This document shows, piece after piece, positions 45,918 to 55,386 of a stretch of DNA of 64,000 nucleotides (positions within the stretch are counted from its first letter, which is position 1; every line of letters starts with the position of its first letter). The stretch covers positions 83,236,721 through 83,300,720 of the forward strand of contig OX235263.1 in NCBI GenBank assembly GCA_944472135.2, read 5' to 3'. The stretch is from Trichobilharzia regenti. Taxonomy: Eukaryota; Platyhelminthes; Trematoda; Strigeidida; Schistosomatidae. The notes beneath the pieces are model-generated. The model worked only from the letters and a program-made list of their open reading frames with translations. It made no database searches and had not been told where the DNA came from. The position numbers were made by a program, and so were the translations under genes.

Positions 45918-46314
45918 TAGTTTACAATTGGTGGATGGTGGCTAGCAGTGGAATCCAGGATGCGCATTTCGTCCTAATTGGGACTCGTCATCTGGATGTA
46001 CCTGCATTTCTCAGTGAGTGATGATGTTCCCACCGAGGCTCGAACCCAGTGCCCATAGTTTCAAACGCCAAAGCGTTATCCACTAGACCACTCGGGCCAC
46101 GAGAGCCACCTGTTGTACAACGGGTCATATTAATTATTGAATTGAATTATTTTGATGCGCATCCTGGATTCCACTGCTAGCCACCATCCACCAACTGTAT
46201 ACCAATTAAATGCCCAGACATCGTCGAAGCATCTGCACAAGAAGCCCACATGTCAGCCTGAGGTTGAGCACTTCTGTCCAATCAATCGACGGGAAAATCA
46301 AAATAATTCAATTC
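45918..46314 (-). mobile_element. tRNA-derived SINE with internal inverted repeats, 18-bp TSD
   Basis: Flanked by the perfect 18-bp repeat aataatatttctaatctt (45900-45917 and 46315-46332). The minus strand holds a tRNA-like block (about 46108-46020) with A-box-like TGGTCTAGTGG and a B box GGTTCGAGCC. A ~37-bp inverted repeat (45931-45967 and 46156-46192, sharing ctggattccactgctagcc) brackets this block. A second inverted pair rich in AATTGAATT lies at about 46120-46150 and 46287-46315. The long TSD points to LINE-driven insertion. The inverted architecture may reflect two opposed copies or a foldback structure. Confidence 0.7.
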
Positions 46315-46332
46315 AATAATATTTCTAATCTT

Positions 46333-46593
46333 CTTCGCCTGCCTCTTCTGTGATTTTGACCTGTAAACATCTTGAACTACCTTGATTACATTTTCACCCT
46401 ATATAATCTGTTATGTTTTATACAAATATATATGAAAAGTATGTGTGTGATCAGAATCTATGTGAATTTATTGCACAAATATATTGAATGTTTCAAGTAA
46501 ATTATGTCTTCTTATTCTTTTGGCAAAATTATTAAGTGGAACTATTTGTGTATATGTCGATAGAACTACACTTTCATATTAACTAGCCTACAG
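46333..46593. other. No recognised feature
   Basis: Flank between the SINE and the possible exon; AT-rich and unassigned. Confidence 0.4.
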
Positions 46594-46966
46594 AAAAATA
46601 TGTGCCAACTCAATGAAACAGAGTACCAGCTAAGCCTTATAAGCGCAAATGAAGCAGACGCTAACTATATTAAAATTATAAGTCAACAGCTACTATGGGT
46701 TTATAATTTCAGCCCATCTCAATTTGAACAGAATCTTATAGAGTTACTAGATATAGGATGTCTTGAAAATGATTATTGTTAACTGTATTTGGTACTATTC
46801 TTCCTATCGCCACTTTTACTGTCAATTTGCTCTCTATCTTTTCCGTCCGTCAGCTTTTAATGAAAGTACAACACTTTCATCAACTGATATATATATTTCT
46901 CCTGAATATTGTAAATCTGTTGGTAGAGTCACGTCTTTTAAAAATATGAACATTCTTATCAGCTGA
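46594..46966 (+). CDS. Possible two-exon gene fragment, unrecognised
   Basis: After an acceptor-like tagcctacag, an open stretch from the ATG at 46600 encodes MCQLNETEYQLSLISANE...FSPSQFEQNLIELLDIGC...ENDY with protein-like composition. A possible intron of 76 bp (46778-46853, gttaac...gtccgtcag) would join it in frame to SFNESTTLSSTDIYISPEYCKS...NMNILIS ending in TGA at 46964-46966. The donor is not a strong consensus. Another donor-like gtagag at about 46922 could end the second exon earlier. I do not recognise the family; no retroelement motif is present. It could be terminal exons of a host gene or chance open frame. Confidence 0.3.
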
Positions 46967-47655
46967 CACCCTGATATATAATACTGAATCCGATTTATAA
47001 TGAGTGTGTATTTAAAGTTTCTGCATAGTCATTCAGATGATGAAGTCCAATCAACAGGAATCTTTGACACTAGTTTCGTGGCTGATGGTATTCATCAGCA
47101 AGATATATCAATAAATTTCATTAATCCAAGTTAAATTACTTGAAATCAAAGATGAGAAAATTGCTATCACTTAGACTAGTTGGTCTCCAGATGATTATCA
47201 ATGGAATTTATCTGTTTGATTGGAGCTTGTCGACCAATGTGTAGTTAATAATCTAAAGAGTGCGGCGTTCTCTTTCTGAAAATAGCTTTTACATTATAAC
47301 ATTTCGAACAGCGTTGAACGTACATATTACACGATTCAGCTAAACTACGTCTTTCTATTCCTTAGTCAAAAAAGCCTTTGTAAGAAGAAGCGCAAAGTAG
47401 TAACAACATATGCCATACACATCAAAATGTAAAGATGGTTAAATTAATTACGACCTATTCAAATATAACTGAAATGTCACTTGAATAAGAATGTGTGCGT
47501 AGTTGATAAGAAAAATAATGCACCAGATAGCCAGCTTAATAAGACGTGACATTTTCTAATGCAATTTATTTGATAATTTATAAATAATCCTAAAGGCAAG
47601 AGCTTGCTAAGATTATCTGAAGATTATGGAAAATACATTTTTAAGGCATTATAAG
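46967..47655. other. No recognised feature
   Basis: AT-rich sequence, no motif identified. Confidence 0.4.
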
Positions 47656-47664
47656 TAAGAAAAG

Positions 47665-47903
47665 GTGCGTCGGCGGTTCACTGGTAGGACACTAGCCAAT
47701 CAAGTTGAGTGGTCCAGGGTTCGATCCCCGGCAGACGCACTCTTTAGTCTCGCTTAGCCGTTAGCAAGTCTGGTAAAGAGGGCAGGTTGGGTGTGAGGCT
47801 AGCAGTCCCTTCCAGCAATGAAACAACTGTCACTGAAACTTTTAAGCTCTAGCTTGAAGCCCTATGTTCCACCAGGAATTCAAAGGAACAAAATAATGTT
47901 AAT
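47665..47903 (+). mobile_element. Composite SINE: tRNA-Gly head, RTE 5'-like body, RTE 3' tail
   Basis: The head (47667-47740) is tRNA-Gly-like: GCGTCGGCGGTTCACTGGTAG with a T arm around GGTTCGATCC and an acceptor partner AGACGC. The body contains gtgtgaggctagcagtccc, close to gcgtgaggctagcaacccc in the 5' region of RTE element A (45380-45400, minus). The tail reads gaagccctatgttccacca followed by ggaattcaaagga and an AAAATAAT end, close to the 3' end of element A (38205-38260, minus). A 9-bp repeat taagaaaag (47656-47664 and 47904-47912) is the likely TSD. The shared 3' end would let an RTE RT mobilise it. Confidence 0.75.
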
Positions 47904-47912
47904 TAAGAAAAG

Positions 47913-49384
47913 AAGGCATCATACCCACTGTATACATGCTTCCTTAGGTAACTCTCTTAAAGTTGCTTCATTTCATAGATATGTAGAGTTGTGGCGTGTG
48001 CTAGTGGCGAGATTTATCAGTAGTATATAAAAAGAACATTTTCAATTACCGGAGAAATGGATTTGAAGTAAAAGATAGGAAATGAACTAGCATTGTGGTA
48101 AAACATAGGAGACACGAAAAGAAGACAAATAAACACAATACGAAGGGTAGAAGTAAGTAGTACAACACAGGAGATCTGTGCAAATGACGATTTTTAGATA
48201 AGGTGTACATAATTTCGCTATATAGAGATACCAAATTCCAAATAAACATTCCGTTACAAAGTCTCTTGTCTTCTACCATTACAGAGTGCGTTATGCGCTT
48301 AATAACTCATTATTTTTCTTTCAATCACATAAGACTGTGTTCATCTACCAATAAACTAGGCAAAAACTACCTATCAGCTTGTTTCTTTTTATTGTGAACA
48401 GAGACAACCGCAATGTTTTCAGAAAACATCAGTGGAAATATTTAGATCATTAAAAATCAATGTTTTTCGTACAGATACCTAACTGAGAGCAATATGAAAT
48501 AAGCACTACTACGAAATAAAAAATGCACTTCAACATGAAAAAAAACATTTTTTTGTTTTAGCGTGATATTGAATGCTTCATGTTTTTTCGACATATATTT
48601 ATAACAAAACTTTTGACTTCTTGAATAAATTAATGTATAATAATTACAACTTAACTTCTTTTGGTTCTCAAATTAAACTGAAATAATTAATAAAGGAATA
48701 CTGTGATGCTTCATGCTGCCTATATCAACCTGAAAACAGTAGTAGCAATAATAGTAATAATAATTCAGCAAATCACAGTAATTGGTAGCACTTAACTGTC
48801 ATGCTGATTAGATTTTCCCCTCATGAAGAAACGGGACAAATGAGTGGATTAAGAAAAAATGAATCGTAAAATATTGACAAAAAAGAAGCACACTATTCAA
48901 CTGATCAATAGTTTCGTTTAACATTCTATCTGTCAATCATTGAATCTGTTGCAGTTTATTTTGTATGACATATTTAGTTTAGCGTTTGTTTTTCCATTCA
49001 ATTTTTCTTAATTTTCAACCAATATTATTTAGGAAGTTTAATATGTGTTACATCTTTTTCTTTCTGGAATTATTACCTTGGAAAAATAATTCTTCTAAAA
49101 ATTCCTACATACTAAAACCTTAGTGAGAAGTAGGAGACAGCATAGAATCAAAGTACTCATATGATGTAAATTAGAACAATTGTATATTCTAGATGACAAG
49201 TAAATAAATTTAACAGGTTTCATCTCTAACTAGTCTTCTGTAGGCACTTTATGCATGATCACTGTAAACGTCAGTGTCTTACGGGCAATCCACAATAGTA
49301 ATAAACACAACAAGAATAAGAATGTTCCATAATTTAAGATACACTAACATAATACTGTTTTGTAAATAGGTTAAATTTTCTTCA
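47913..49384. other. No recognised feature
   Basis: About 1.5 kb of AT-rich sequence. It contains small ORFs without motifs and a short taa/ata stretch near 48750. No tRNA-like or RT signature was found. Confidence 0.4.
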
Positions 49385-49749
49385 GTGGTGGTCCACTCAA
49401 GAGTCCTATAAAGTGATCAGCTCTTTCTTTTATTTGTTCCTCCTCCTTGGTAATCTGGTTTCCTTGAGTATCTTTCATTGGTTTCAGCATCTGGGTTGAT
49501 CTCTTCCCGGATAGAGATCTGGTTATTTGATCTAATGTCCTGAGATCTCTTTTGCCTGTGGTTTGTTGTGCTTCAGTTGTCAATATGTCGTAGAATTGTC
49601 GTTTGCCTTTCGCAGCACTCTTCTTTACTGTTTTATTCAGTGCAGTGTATATTTAACTCAGCTTCTTCTTCTGTTGTCCATATTTGCATTGAGTCATCTT
49701 CTCTTTCACTATCCTCCTCTCCTCTCTTCTATTAGCTTCCAGGTAGGTG
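49385..49749 (-). pseudogene. RTE LINE fragment (endonuclease-RT linker)
   Basis: The minus strand reads KRDLRTLDQITRSLSGKRS and KEEEQIKERADHFIGLLSGPP, the linker just before the RT in RTE elements. Its last ~70 bp recur almost exactly at 52548-52618, where they lead directly into RT sequence. A Gypsy LTR was inserted at its 5' side (49750). Confidence 0.7.
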
Positions 49750-50124
49750 TGTAGGGGACTGTCTATAGAGAGCTGATTAACATAACAAATATACGAATAA
49801 AAATCCAAGTCAATGAGATGATAGTGCAACAATATATTATCAAAAATTCAGTAATGAGTTATATTAATTAAAAGGTTACTTGGATACACTGGTAAAGTCC
49901 ACTGCTACAAATTATTTATATAATCCACGGAAGCGTTGACTGTTGGAATCGTGTCTACTGGTAGAAGCTGTGTTCCGGTTGTAGAGTTGTCTTTGGATAA
50001 GGATAATAGGTTCCTGCAATAAATCCAAAGTATACAACACGGTATGAGTGCAGCAAGTAGACAGTAATGGCCAGAGAGAAGGCGAAGCTTCCAACAGTAT
50101 AGTGTATTTCGAATTGTAATTGGA
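49750..50124 (-). mobile_element. Partial solo LTR of the Ty3/Gypsy family
   Basis: Reverse complement of roughly 16200-16563 with moderate divergence. It starts TGTAGGGGAC, shares stretches such as tacaacacgg and the gctgtgttccggttgtaga segment, and ends at 50124, where the duplicated block begins. The first ~115 bp of the LTR are missing. It confirms the LTR end used for the element at 16083. Confidence 0.75.
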
Positions 50125-52346
50125 AGCTATTAATACACTGTTTTTATTTCTGTGTGTGTACGCTGATGCATTTCTTTCTAAAGTAAACATTTCGATTTTT
50201 CATTTTGGTATCACCGTCATGCTGACTTTTTTCAATCAGTTTAACATTTTCACAATGTCTTGACTACAATCGTACATTTTTATGGATGATTTTCTTTTAG
50301 GCGAATATTAATTAATGTACACCAGCATTGTGTACTTCTCTATAGAATACCTTCAATGACTGTCTTATAATTATTTTCAACAAAACGACTTATCTTGAAT
50401 TAGTTTTGTTCTCTGAGCTGGTTGATTTAATTGAGATTAATTTAATTCGTCGTCATTCTAGACAACATCTTCGGTGCAGGTTTCAGCATAAAATGAGCTC
50501 ATTTAAATTCATTCAGACATTTAGAAAAAAAATTGAGCAAAGAATATCCTTTTTGATACTTTCCTCATCTGGCTCGACGATCATATATATATATATATAT
50601 ATATTGATCCTACCATATATAAAATATCTCTGAAATAACAACTAGAATATTACAACCGTTTCAAATAGATATAGCCCACAAGCCAGCCAGCGCAATCAAT
50701 TCATTCAATATTGTGCAAACCAAAAGATCCAAAAGAAAACGAAGATAAAATTAATGCCAAATAAATTGTATCTATGAACTGCGATAAACATTACATCGTT
50801 GGTCAAAGTGGGCGTCCCCTTCAAATCCGAATCCAAGAACATAAATTGGCTGTGAAAAGGCACAACATGTATTTGATATTATATTACATATATCATATTA
50901 TTATTCTCTTGCGTTCTGAATGGAAAATAGGGCTTCAAAAACACATCTCCACTTTGTTTTGTTATCTGACGTCCTCTTCATCTGGGTCCACGACTGGCCA
51001 TACTCTCTCATCTCTTCCTCACACGATCTCCAAAATGTCACCCTCGCACCGACAACCCACTAGTCGCTTCCCACTTGGATTCCACTAGAGGGCCTGACGT
51101 GCGATGTCATTCGGTGGCCTCCTCAGTGTATGCCCGATCCATCTTCACTTTCTCCTACATATTTGTTGAGGGATCGGCTCTTGGTTGGTTTTCTTTATCG
51201 CCAGAATTTCGTGTTACTAATTCTTTCTGGCCATTTGATCTTCAGTATGGAGCGAAGGCAGCTGTTGATGAAAGTCTGCAACCTGTTAGAAATCCTTTTC
51301 GTCACACACCAAGTTTCTGACATGCATAGAAGAATCGACTTCCAGTTGTGTTGAAGAGAATCCGAATCTTGTTCCTTATGCAGAGTGCGGAAGATTGCCA
51401 AACTGGTTTTAGGTTGGTGAAGGCATATCTTGCCTTTCCGATTCTGACTTTGACATCTTAGTCCTTTCCCCCAGTAGTTAAAACGATGCTTCCCAGATAA
51501 GTGAGGGAGGCAACTTCAGTTAGGTCTTTCCCTTTGATGGTGATTGGTGCTGGTTGTTGCTGCTGTTGGTTGGCTGGTTATCTTCACCAACTGCGTCTTC
51601 TCTGTGTTCACCAACAGTCTTGCTTTCGCTGCCTCCTCAGCCAGCTTGTTGGTTTTCGCCTGCCTGGCTGTGTCTTCGAGTTTGTTTAACGTTACACATG
51701 TATCATCTGCGAAACTCAGATCTTCTAGAGTCTTCTTGTCGGTCGTCCGGCGTATTCCTGACTCCTCGCTCCCAACTCACAGTCTGACGGATAATCCAGT
51801 CCAGCACAATTAGGAATATCATCGGTGAAAGTGGGCAGCCTTGTTTTACTCCTGTCTTCACTTCAAACGCTCCTCTGAATTATCGGTTGTGGATCACCTG
51901 ACACGTGAAATTGTCATAAAGCCAGCTGTTGAATGAGGTTGATAAAGATTTGGGCACTGCACGCCATAATGTTGAAGTAGTTCCCAAATTACTTCGCGGT
52001 AAACGTTGTCCGTCGAAGACCTTTACAAAGTCGATGAAATTGAGCTAGAGAAAGGTTTGACCGCAATTCAGTGCCTTGTTGTGTGATGATGCATAGAGCT
52101 GCAATTTGATCAGCACATGATTTGCTTTTCCCGAATCCAGCATGTTCTGGTTGGTGGAGTTCTGCTTCAAGCACAACTTTTATTCTCTCCAGGATGACGC
52201 GACTTAATATTTTACTTGGAGTGGACAAGAACATTATTCCGTACCAGTTCTTGCACAAGCGTAAGTCACCTTCCTGTGGTAGTTTGACAAAGTAGCCTCT
52301 CTTTCAACTAGTGGGTAGCTTTCTTTCTTTCCAAACTTCTTGAAAT
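50125..52346 (+). repeat. 2.2-kb near-identical duplication, copy 1
   Basis: Matches 61779-64000 at a constant offset of 11,654 bp with only a few substitutions (for example near 51171, 52024 and 52294) and no indel. It starts after a shared agctattaat and the second copy runs off the window end, so the true length is unknown. It includes a PLE scrap and most of an RTE remnant. Confidence 0.93.
50640..50870 (+). pseudogene. PLE GIY-YIG scrap
   Basis: A plus-strand frame holds NCDKHYIVGQSGRPLQIRIQEHKLAVKRHN-like sequence, a GIY-YIG endonuclease core with an extra residue in the YIG motif (YIVG). It is followed by the 3' end of the opposing RTE remnant. No RT is attached. Copy 2 is at 62294-62524. 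A (TA)n run lies upstream at 50582-50605. Confidence 0.65.
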
Positions 52347-52618
52347 AATGGTGTGGGGATATCTGCCTAGTCGTGTTGATCCGTCTTCAGTGCTGCCGGA
52401 GGGATTCCGCCTGGTCCTGAAAGCTTCCTGGCTTTCAGTAGCTTGACTGCACTTAAGACTTCTGCTTTTATTGGAGGACTGGTGTCCACCAGCAGTTCTG
52501 TAAGTGATGTTGGAGGTATTTCTGAGGGAGTTGCCGGTGGTGGTCGAAACAAGAGTCCTATAAAGTGATCAGCTCTTTCTTTTATTTGTTCCTCCTCCTT
52601 GGTAATCTAATTTCCTTG
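50890..52618 (-). pseudogene. RTE LINE remnant (RT region)
   Basis: Minus-strand pieces: SEIPPTSLTELLVDTSPPIKAEVLSAVKLLKARKLSGPGGIPP (52380-52530); CKNWYGIMFLSTPSKILSRVILERI, HQPEHAGFGKSKSCADQIAAL (52080-52258); and FINSCLRSILKIKWPERISN (51200-51260). The 3' end near 50930 (agggcttcaaaaacacatctcc) corresponds to that of element A. Numerous stops and frameshifts show it is dead. The same lesions appear in the copy at 62544-64000, so they predate the duplication. Confidence 0.8.
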
Positions 52619-52639
52619 AGGACTGGGCGCAGTTTTTAA

Positions 52640-52950
52640 TAGCTTTGATCGACTACTTCTGTAACAACAGAAGACAAGGGCCAGGCAACAGATCGTTTTA
52701 TTATGAAAATCAACACGTATTTACACATATTTCACATACATTATTATAGCTTATGCAAGTAGACAAGCGCAGTTATCTGATTGGTTGTTTATCAGAAGTT
52801 ACGCAGACAAACGCAGGCTTCTGATTGGTTGTTTCGGGATTCCTTGTCAAACTGAGTTCTCTATCTGCGAATCATATTTTGCCACGTTAACTTTGCCGTG
52901 ATTGGTTGTTGAATCAGCCTTGCTCATATTTTCTCACGGCCTGCTCTCAC
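52640..52950 (-). mobile_element. Possible solo LTR or promoter-like segment
   Basis: Three ATTGG/CCAAT boxes (near 52780, 52825 and 52900) and, on the minus strand, an AATAAA in cataataaaacg near 52700 suggest an LTR-type promoter region inserted at the 5' side of the RTE remnant. No clear TG...CA termini or TSD were found, so this is tentative. Confidence 0.3.
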
Positions 52951-52954
52951 CACA

Positions 52955-53180
52955 CTTCCACCTGAACATTTGTTTGTTTGGTCATGCTGTTTTTCATTAT
53001 TCGTGTTATCACAGATTGCCTCACTTTTCATCCTTATTATTGATAAGACCATTATTATTATTACTATTATTAATATTATCATTACCACTATTATGACTAA
53101 CTGCACAATTTATATTCACCATCGTATTATCCTATAGACAAAACACCATGATTGGTTTATATTTAATTTTTATTTGTAAA

Positions 53181-53221
<41 letters not shown>

Positions 53222-53284
53222 GTTAAGCCTGATGAGATCTAATTGAAAACAATATTGTTCGCTTAAATGTGTTGTTCTAAATTT
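52955..53284 (+). mobile_element. Isolated PLE pseudo-LTR fragment
   Basis: Reverse complement of 33830-34140 with few changes: from acttccacctgaac through an ATT-rich stretch and an expanded (TA)n run (53183-53217) to gttgttctaaattt. It contains the second copy of the hammerhead. No PLE coding sequence of this family is attached. Confidence 0.8.
53223..53266 (+). ncRNA. Hammerhead ribozyme, second PLE copy
   Basis: Same 44 nt as the motif at 33841-33884 on the other strand. Stem I TTAAGC (53223-53228) pairs with GCTTAA (53261-53266). The core CTGATGA is at 53229-53235 and stem II at 53236-53244. GAA is at 53245-53247 and stem III at 53248-53259. Cleavage is predicted after C53260. Conservation of all paired and core positions in two separate copies supports the assignment. 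Confidence 0.85.
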
Positions 53285-53559
53285 ATCTAAAAGTCTAAAT
53301 GACAGATAATTTCAGCTGATATTTCAAATGTATGTATGGTAGACGATTGATGGAGAACAATTTGTGTGGAATTTACCCGCTAATTGCCGTGCTATAAGCT
53401 AGTTAACAATTTTTGTTTTGCTAACGAGAGGAAAAATACAACAGATTTCGTTCACTTTGTCTGTTAACATTGGTATATGTAGATATAATTTCATCTTAGT
53501 ACTGTGGACAAATTTTTAACCAACATATGGTGATGAATACTGTTGTTCACGCGATTAAC
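53285..53559. other. No recognised feature
   Basis: AT-rich spacer between the PLE fragment and the SINE. Confidence 0.4.
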
Positions 53560-53905
53560 CACGAACTGATTTCATTCCGAGAACCAATGAACATTGGACG
53601 GCTGTTTTGTCCTCAACAGCACACACCCAGAACCTTCAGGTTATAACAATGCTAGAGCGTGTACCATTGAGTCAGAGGAACGTCATTGAATGTCCTATCG
53701 ATTTTATGATTTGCCAGCATATAACGCCACTGGTAAGTCACCGTCATCAGCAGGTGACTAGATGGTATACGAGCCATACCTTGTGACTTCGAAGGTCCTA
53801 GGTTTGACATCCGATTGGATAATGGGTGTGAGCTGATGAAGAGTCCCAAACAATGGTGAAATGGCTATCCAGTACTCGCTGGTTTTCAGTAGTTCTCCCT
53901 TTTTT
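53560..53905 (+). mobile_element. SMα-like SINE, diverged copy
   Basis: Aligns with the satellite unit: attaaccacgaactg against taaatcacgaattg, then gatggtatacgagcc, ccttgtgacttcgaaggtcct, a degenerate B box (aggtttgacatcc), a hammerhead remnant and ccagtactcgctggttttcag. The hammerhead remnant has CTGATGA at about 53834-53840 with GTGAAAT downstream, but stem I and stem II are disrupted. Confidence 0.7.
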
Positions 53906-53969
53906 AATCCTTTTCTAACTGAATTTCCTCTAGCTTCTGTTTTACTACGTAGAAATTAAGTGGCCTAGA

Positions 53970-55002
53970 ATCTGATAGGTTTTGATATAACCGATTTGTA
54001 CACTAATATTCACCCTAATACATCTCTGAAGTCAATTATAAATGAACTGAACATTGATGCTGAACTGAAAAATAGGACTTAGCTCTCGGTCGATGAAAAA
54101 ATATTAGGTGTTCAGTAATGTCTAACCTCCACTCTATTCAAAATAAAGTATACAAGCAAACGAATGGGGTGGTAATGGGATGACCAATATCCCCAGTAGT
54201 AGCAGATATATTTATGGGTAGTTGGGAACATAAGACTCCTAGAAGGTTCAATCCTGCGCTCCTAGGTTATGGTGGAGACATTTGGTTGATGCATTCAGAG
54301 TGTTAAGATCTGAACATATCCATCATTTTTTCACACATATAAACTGAATATTAGATGGAATCCAATTCACTTTTGAGTTAGAAAATGACCACGGTGAGTT
54401 GGCCATGATAGACTGTAGAATAAAACGAAAGCAAGATGGTGGGTTAGATGGTAGCATTTATAGGAAACCTACACACTCTAATGCAAAATACTCAGACTTT
54501 AATTCATCCCATCCACAATTGGTAAAGATAGGTTTAGCTAAATGTCTATATTAATTGGGCCTCCAGCCTAACTAGCAGGCCAGAAGATTTAAATGACGAA
54601 ATCAAACAAATGCAGGAATTATTACTAGTGAATAACTACCCACCAGAATTTATTCAAAAGATATATGTAGAAGCATAGAAAAACCAAGATTAGTAATATA
54701 AATGACGAGAATAGTGAAAGTAATATAGAATTCAAGGCCTCTATAGTACTGCCAAGTAAAGTGGCCATAAGTAGGATCCCCAATGAAGTTGGAATTAGTC
54801 AGAGTGGCATTTAAACCAACCAACCAACTCTCCCAGAGGTAAACTTTGTTTGTCGGCTTAAGGACCCGATAGATCGAATTAAGAAAAACAATATAATTTA
54901 TCAAATACCATGTGATGACTGTGAAGACAAACAGATAGGTCAAACTAGTAGACAGGGGTCAACCAGATTGTTGGGACATAAAAATTCGGCTAGACCTAGA
55001 AT
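53970..55002 (+). pseudogene. Old PLE (second family), RT to GIY-YIG, interrupted
   Basis: Broken plus frames contain NIHPNTSLKSIINELNIDAEL, RWNPIHF with a diverged LDC-like block, IYRKPTHSNAKYSDF and, near 54880-54960, NNIIYQIPCDDCEDKQIGQTSRQG. The last matches the GIY-YIG fragment at 37379. Stops are frequent. The frame ends at tagacctagaat (54991-55002), where a younger PLE inserted; its continuation is at 60045. Confidence 0.75.
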
Positions 55003-55386
55003 CTCGAAAAATACCCATTTATTCATAAGTAAAAACACAGTTTTTGTTCAGCGAAGAAATTTCTTTTCAACGACTTCATTTTCAAGCTGTACAGTCGTAT
55101 TTATATTACAGAAAAATGTTATTAAGTGGCACTAAATAATCGCTCAGTCAATGTACGTATATGTGATAAAAGTTATAAGAGGTAGAGTTGGGGTGGATAA
55201 ATTACAAAAATATTAAAGATTGTATTATAACAAAAATGGCACTAAATAATGGCTCAGTCAATGTACGTATATGTGATAAAAGTTATAAGAGGTAGAGTTG
55301 AAGTGGATAAATTACAAAAATATGAAAGATTGTTCTATAACAAAAATGTCAAGTGTTGTCTAAAAAAATTATGAAAATTAGGAGTA
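55003..55386 (-). repeat. PLE 3' region with 110-bp direct repeats
   Basis: The block from ggcactaaataat through cagtcaatgtacg and the ataaaagttataagagg segment occurs at 55128 and again at 55238 (spacing 110 bp), with a few differences. The plus arm has only one unit (59930-60030). Beyond it (55003-55100, minus) lies a sequence whose fold resembles a decayed hammerhead. Confidence 0.75.

Noticed and set aside
53183..53217. (TA)n tract as a replication origin or regulatory element
   Set aside because: It is a simple microsatellite expansion inside the PLE terminal repeat; the other copy (33890-33915) is shorter and imperfect.
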